This document shows positions 6,268 through 8,861 of a stretch of DNA of 8,861 bases, one piece after another. The DNA lies in the NCBI GenBank assembly GCA_031363085.1, contig JANLTU010000182.1, forward strand, positions 1 to 8,861, read 5' to 3'. The notes below the pieces were generated by a model. The model was not told the DNA's origin. It did not search any database and saw only the letters and a list, made by a program, of their open reading frames with translations. Every line of letters begins with the position of its first letter. Positions within the stretch are counted from its first letter, which is position 1. Origin of the DNA: UBA6921 sp031363085 (GTDB lineage Bacteria > Pseudomonadota > Gammaproteobacteria > SG8-11). Made by a program: the position numbers and the translations under genes.

Positions 6268-7365
6268 GTGACGCACGCGTCATGGCCAATGATTGCGAAA
6301 ATGTGTAAGTCCGCTGTGAGCGCAGCGGTTTTATTTTTGAGTCTTGCAAGTGCTCATCTTGTGGCCCCGTCACACGCAGCCAACAATTCTGATCATTTCG
6401 ATAGCACGCATTTTTTCAATGCCGAAGACGCTGCCGGGGTGGGTGGTGATGCGCCTGTGGAGAAGCCGAACTGGCCCTGGTCGATCAAGTTGGTCGCATG
6501 GCCGGAATGGATCGAAGACCAAAAATGGCCGCCGCCGCCCAAAGACGTTGCGCGGGGCGAACTGCGCGTCACGCACATCAATCACGCCACGATGTTAATC
6601 CAGGTCGACGGGCTCAATATCCTGACCGATCCGATTTGGTCGCAGCGCGCGAGCTTTGTTTCCTGGGCAGGGCCCAAGCGCGTGCGCGCGCCAGGAGTTG
6701 ACATAAAAAATCTGCCGCGAATCGATGTTATTTTGATCAGCCACAATCACTACGATCACCTGGATATCGCGACGTTAAAACAGCTCGCCCAAACACAGCG
6801 ACCGAAAATCCTCGTGGGTTTGGGTGTGAAGGCGCTGCTGCGTGCGGAAGGCATCGAGCAAGTGGAGGAGCTTGACTGGTGGCAGCGCGCTGACGCGCTG
6901 GCGCAGGGCGTGAACATCGTTTTCGTTCCCGCGCGCCATGCTTCGGGCCGAGGACTGTTCGATAGAAACAAAACCCTGTGGGGCGGTTTCGTCATCGAAA
7001 CTTCGGTCGGCAACATTTATTTTGTGGGTGATACGGCCTACGGCAGTTTTCTCGCTGACATCAAAAAAAGATATTCCGAGTTTCGTTTGGCGCTGTTGCC
7101 GATAGGCCACTATGAGCCGCGCTGGATGATGGCGGCGGTGCACCTGAGCCCCGACGACGCGGTGAAAGTGCACCGCGAGCTGAATGTGCAACAGAGCGTC
7201 GGCATGCATTTCGGTACGTTCCACGGCATCGGCGCGCACAACAATGAAAGCGTCGCGCAACACGCAACCGATTTACAGACGGCACTGAAAAAATACGCGG
7301 TGCCCGAATCCGAGTTTTGGGTGCTTGGCTTTGGTGAAGGCCGCGCGGTGACTATCCGCCGGTAA
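6268..7365 (+). CDS. Secreted metallo-beta-lactamase-fold hydrolase, NAPE-PLD-like
   Basis: This gene encodes 365 residues from a GTG at 6268 (AGG seven bases upstream, 11 bases after the permease stop); ATGs at 6289 and 6301 are possible alternatives. The N-terminus carries a signal peptide (CKSAVSAAVLFLSLASA, then HLVAPSHA; numbering from the GTG). The catalytic domain follows: HINHATMLIQVDGLNILTDP (103-122), PIWSQRASF and GPKRVRAPG, the zinc motif SHNHYDHLD (H159, H161, D163, H164), H224 in PARHASGRG, D255 in YFVGDTAYG and H314 in VGMHFGTFHG. The ILTDPIWSxRAS, GPKRV and late HxGTF features are those of the N-acyl-phosphatidylethanolamine phospholipase D group, which cleaves N-acylated phosphatidylethanolamine. 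All seven expected metal ligands are present. The family also holds cytoplasmic UlaG-like lactonases, so the substrate is inferred. The signal peptide and operon position point to work at the envelope. Confidence 0.88.
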   Translation: MTHASWPMIAKMCKSAVSAAVLFLSLASAHLVAPSHAANNSDHFDSTHFFNAEDAAGVGGDAPVEKPNWPWSIKLVAWPEWIEDQKWPPPPKDVARGELRVTHINHATMLIQVDGLNILTDPIWSQRASFVSWAGPKRVRAPGVDIKNLPRIDVILISHNHYDHLDIATLKQLAQTQRPKILVGLGVKALLRAEGIEQVEELDWWQRADALAQGVNIVFVPARHASGRGLFDRNKTLWGGFVIETSVGNIYFVGDTAYGSFLADIKKRYSEFRLALLPIGHYEPRWMMAAVHLSPDDAVKVHRELNVQQSVGMHFGTFHGIGAHNNESVAQHATDLQTALKKYAVPESEFWVLGFGEGRAVTIRR

Positions 7366-7402
7366 AGTTGTAGGTGGTGTGTGACCGGCAAGAACTCCTG
7401 CT

Positions 7403-7498
7403 GCCGATTATCACGCCCAGGCCAATGTCACCGCATTGGCCGAACACCAGATTGACGCGTGTATTCCTGACACCGGCTACCGCAAGCGCGATGCACGT
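7403..7498 (+). pseudogene. IS1182-family transposase fragment
   Basis: Thirty-two codons read ADYHAQANVTALAEHQ, then IDACIPDTGYRKRDAR. This matches the region of IS1182-type DDE transposases normally written as D-x-GYHSxxNLxxLAExGIDAYIxDxxxRKRDPRF. Nothing of the family is recognisable on either side: the frame opens only at 7385, and the residues after 7498 no longer look like a transposase. The aspartate usual in the DxGY part has become A-ADYH. It is a dead scrap of an insertion sequence, which marks past insertion and deletion at this point. Confidence 0.65.
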
Positions 7499-7532
7499 GA
7501 TAGCGGTTGTAGGCTTTACTTTCATGATGCAC

Positions 7533-7561
7533 TTACCAAGTCTAGAGTTCATGAGTATAAA
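7533..7561 (+). promoter_or_regulatory. Predicted sigma-70 promoter of the dCTP deaminase-like gene
   Basis: TTACCA (7533-7538), a 17-base spacer and TATAAA (7556-7561) match the consensus at 4 of 6 and 5 of 6 positions. Transcription would start near 7568, about 60 bases before the ATG. The surrounding DNA is clearly more AT-rich than the operon. Confidence 0.5.
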
Positions 7562-7629
7562 ACTTTTAAAGTAATCAACTCTTACGACGACTTAACTTGC
7601 GGTAAATTTTAATATCGCGAGGATGGGTT

Positions 7630-8211
7630 ATGAGCGTACTAAGCAACACAATCATTAAAGCATATATTGAGGATGGCAGAATTGTTATTGATCCTCGACC
7701 AAAACCAGATGAAGGCGATGAGTCGCCCTATGATGCCTGCTCTGTTCAATTACATATTGGCAATAAAATTCAAGTGCCGAAGAAAAATCTGAAGTTAGCA
7801 TTTGACTTGAGTCAAGAAGGTAAATTAAGCGAAACAATCGACGCAATTTGCGATGAAATTACAATACCGGAAACAGGATACGTTTTGGAGCAGGGCAGCT
7901 TTATTTTAGCTAAAACACTGGAACGAATTAGCTTCCCGCCAAAGGAAGAAAAGGGATTGGCTGGGCGAATAGAAGGTAGAAGTTCGTTTGCTCGGACAGG
8001 ATTACTCGTACACTTCACGGCCCCCACAATCCATACTGAATTTAACGGAACTCTTACGCTGGAACTTCTTAATCATGGTCCAATGCCTTTGATCTTGAAG
8101 CCTGGGCTTGCCATATGCCAACTCATTGTTGAAACAGTCAGGGGCACTCCTAAAATCAATAAAAAATCACAATATCAAGACCAAAATACTCCATCAGGAA
8201 GTACTAAATAG
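7630..8211 (+). CDS. dCTP deaminase / dUTPase-family protein
   Basis: This gene encodes 193 residues, the usual length of Dcd, with GAGG (7619-7622) seven bases before the ATG. The family converts dCTP to dUTP (Dcd) or hydrolyses dUTP, as trimers sharing active sites. It shows the N-terminal SNTIIKAYIEDGRIVIDPRP, the core IEGRSSFARTGLLVH (114-128), HFTAPTIHTEFNGTLTLEL (128-146) with the predicted catalytic E145 (E. coli E138), and ILKPGLAICQLIVE. The position of E. coli R126 is Thr133, and the usual glycine of the IxxGF/IDPGW turn is Glu137. This variant wording (TAPTIH) occurs in a subgroup of Dcd-like proteins, so activity is likely but the exact reaction is uncertain. G+C is about 41% (123 of 300 bases, 7681-7980), far below the neighbouring operon, which suggests transfer. 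Standalone deaminases of this family can deplete dCTP in phage defence; that role is only a possibility here. Confidence 0.85.
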   Translation: MSVLSNTIIKAYIEDGRIVIDPRPKPDEGDESPYDACSVQLHIGNKIQVPKKNLKLAFDLSQEGKLSETIDAICDEITIPETGYVLEQGSFILAKTLERISFPPKEEKGLAGRIEGRSSFARTGLLVHFTAPTIHTEFNGTLTLELLNHGPMPLILKPGLAICQLIVETVRGTPKINKKSQYQDQNTPSGSTK

Positions 8212-8241
8212 GCGCAGCCGAATCCCAGCTAAACTGTCACG

Positions 8242-8718
8242 ATGCGAACCTACCAGCGACTCCGCATTGAAGGTGGTTGTTACTTCTTCGCGGTGAATCT
8301 CGCCGAGCGCCATGGTAACGATTTACTGGTATACCACATCGACGACTTGCGCGAAGTATTGCAAACGACAATGCACGACTATCCATTTTCAATTGACGCG
8401 ATGGTGGTGTTACCTGATCACCTGCATTGCATCTGGCAACTTCCACCCGGCGACGATGACTACTCGAATCGCTGGCGCCTGATCAAGGCGCGTTTCTCAC
8501 GTTGTATTAATCGCGGCGAGCAAATCTCGGCGAGTCGCCAACGTAAGGGTGAGCGCGGCGTCTGGCAACGGCGCTATTGGGAACACGCGATTCGCGATGA
8601 ACAGGATTACCAGCGGCATGTCGATTACATTCACTACAATCCCGTTAAGCATGGGCATGCTCGGAAACCGGGTCAGGCTTGTACAATTGCATTGTTTGCT
8701 ATTGAATTCCTACTATAG
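8242..8718 (+). CDS. REP-associated tyrosine transposase (RAYT), abnormal C-terminus
   Basis: This gene encodes 158 residues of the Y1 (HUH) transposase superfamily, enzymes that nick and move REP hairpins as single strands. It shows CYFFAVNLAERHG, the HUH motif in MVVLPDHLHCIWQLPPGD (H60, H62), the basic stretch WRLIKARFSRCI, GVWQRRYWEHAIRDEQDY and HVDYIHYNPVKHGHA. The nucleophile is probably Tyr129 in the VDYIHYNP segment; Tyr123 is an alternative. Relatives normally continue with a WPYSSFHR-type ending of about 20-25 residues. Here the chain changes after HGHARKPGQ into CTIALFAIEFLL and stops, and none of the three frames restores the usual ending, so the C-terminus has probably been replaced. 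No strong Shine-Dalgarno is visible and only 30 bases separate it from the preceding stop. Whether it is active is unknown. Confidence 0.85.
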   Translation: MRTYQRLRIEGGCYFFAVNLAERHGNDLLVYHIDDLREVLQTTMHDYPFSIDAMVVLPDHLHCIWQLPPGDDDYSNRWRLIKARFSRCINRGEQISASRQRKGERGVWQRRYWEHAIRDEQDYQRHVDYIHYNPVKHGHARKPGQACTIALFAIEFLL

Positions 8719-8725
8719 CCGCGCT

Positions 8726-8776
8726 GTAGTTTTATCCGACGAGCACGCTTGATGCCACGCTGATTTATATCCGACA
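8726..8776. repeat. Possible REP-like remnant downstream of the transposase
   Basis: GTAG is followed by TTTTATCCGAC, and about 40 bases later TTTATATCCGACAGG repeats the ATCCGAC core in the same orientation. RAYT genes are commonly flanked by REP copies, but I see no convincing hairpin here, so this is a weak call. Confidence 0.25.
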
Positions 8777-8797
8777 GGCTGCCGCTAGAACCACCGG

Positions 8798-8861
8798 TTA
8801 CCCGCCAGTGAAATCGTAATTCATCGCGTTGTCGGGCCGCTGCAAATAATAGCCCTGGATG
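8798..8861 (-). CDS. C-terminal end of an EAL-domain protein (cut by window edge)
   Basis: The last 20 codons and a TAA (8800-8798) read IQGYYLQRPDNAMNYDFTGG. The QGYYxxRP segment is the conserved final motif of EAL domains (cyclic di-GMP phosphodiesterases), which usually read D-x-(I/V)QGYxxxxP near the end, with a short tail after it. Nothing upstream is visible, so GGDEF, sensor or membrane parts cannot be judged, nor whether the active EVE/EAL residues are kept. It converges on the transposase gene from the opposite strand. The call rests on a short but distinctive motif. Confidence 0.55.
   Translation of the reverse strand, partial: IQGYYLQRPDNAMNYDFTGG

Noticed and set aside
7352..7552. 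Minus-strand open frame across the hydrolase end and IS1182 scrap
   Set aside because: It runs antisense to the transposase fragment and has no recognisable protein. Only its last six residues resemble the EAL gene tail, reported as a finding.

Overview
The window looks like chromosomal DNA of a Gram-negative bacterium of the Pseudomonadota, most likely gamma- or betaproteobacterial. The signs are an OmpR-type two-component pair, Sec-type signal peptides, an FtsX/MacB-type exporter with a periplasmic domain, a REP-type repeat with a REP-associated transposase, and the end of an EAL-domain gene. The core genes are GC-rich (about 58-67% in two 60-base lines counted by hand inside the metallohydrolase gene). 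Species cannot be named from the sequence alone.

Layout. Positions 1-987 (minus strand) carry a response regulator and the start of its sensor kinase, joined by a 4-base ATGA overlap. Positions 1031-1085 hold an operator-like element upstream of the regulator. Positions 1081-2433 are an accessory pocket: a frameshifted XRE antitoxin remnant, a small secreted Thr/Pro-repeat peptide with its own terminator, a GTAG-headed REP hairpin and a heavily broken Fic C-terminal remnant. A second, diverged copy of the operator-like element lies at 2564-2619. Positions 2708-7365 (plus strand) are a tight four-gene operon: a secreted DUF2141 protein, an ABC ATPase, a 789-residue FtsX-type permease, and a secreted metallo-beta-lactamase-fold hydrolase resembling N-acyl-phosphatidylethanolamine phospholipase D. 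Positions 7366-8797 are a second accessory segment: an IS1182-type transposase scrap, an AT-rich dCTP deaminase/dUTPase-family gene with its own promoter, and a REP-associated tyrosine transposase with an abnormal C-terminus. The last 64 bases (minus strand) are the end of a probable EAL-domain gene.

How the parts may work together. The two-component system and the four-gene operon share the same direct-repeat element, so the operon is a plausible target of the regulator. The operon combines a membrane-extracting exporter with two secreted partners, one of them a probable phospholipid hydrolase. This suggests an envelope-lipid or lipoprotein remodelling system that answers an envelope signal. 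That function is inference: the families are recognisable, but the substrate and the pathway are not.
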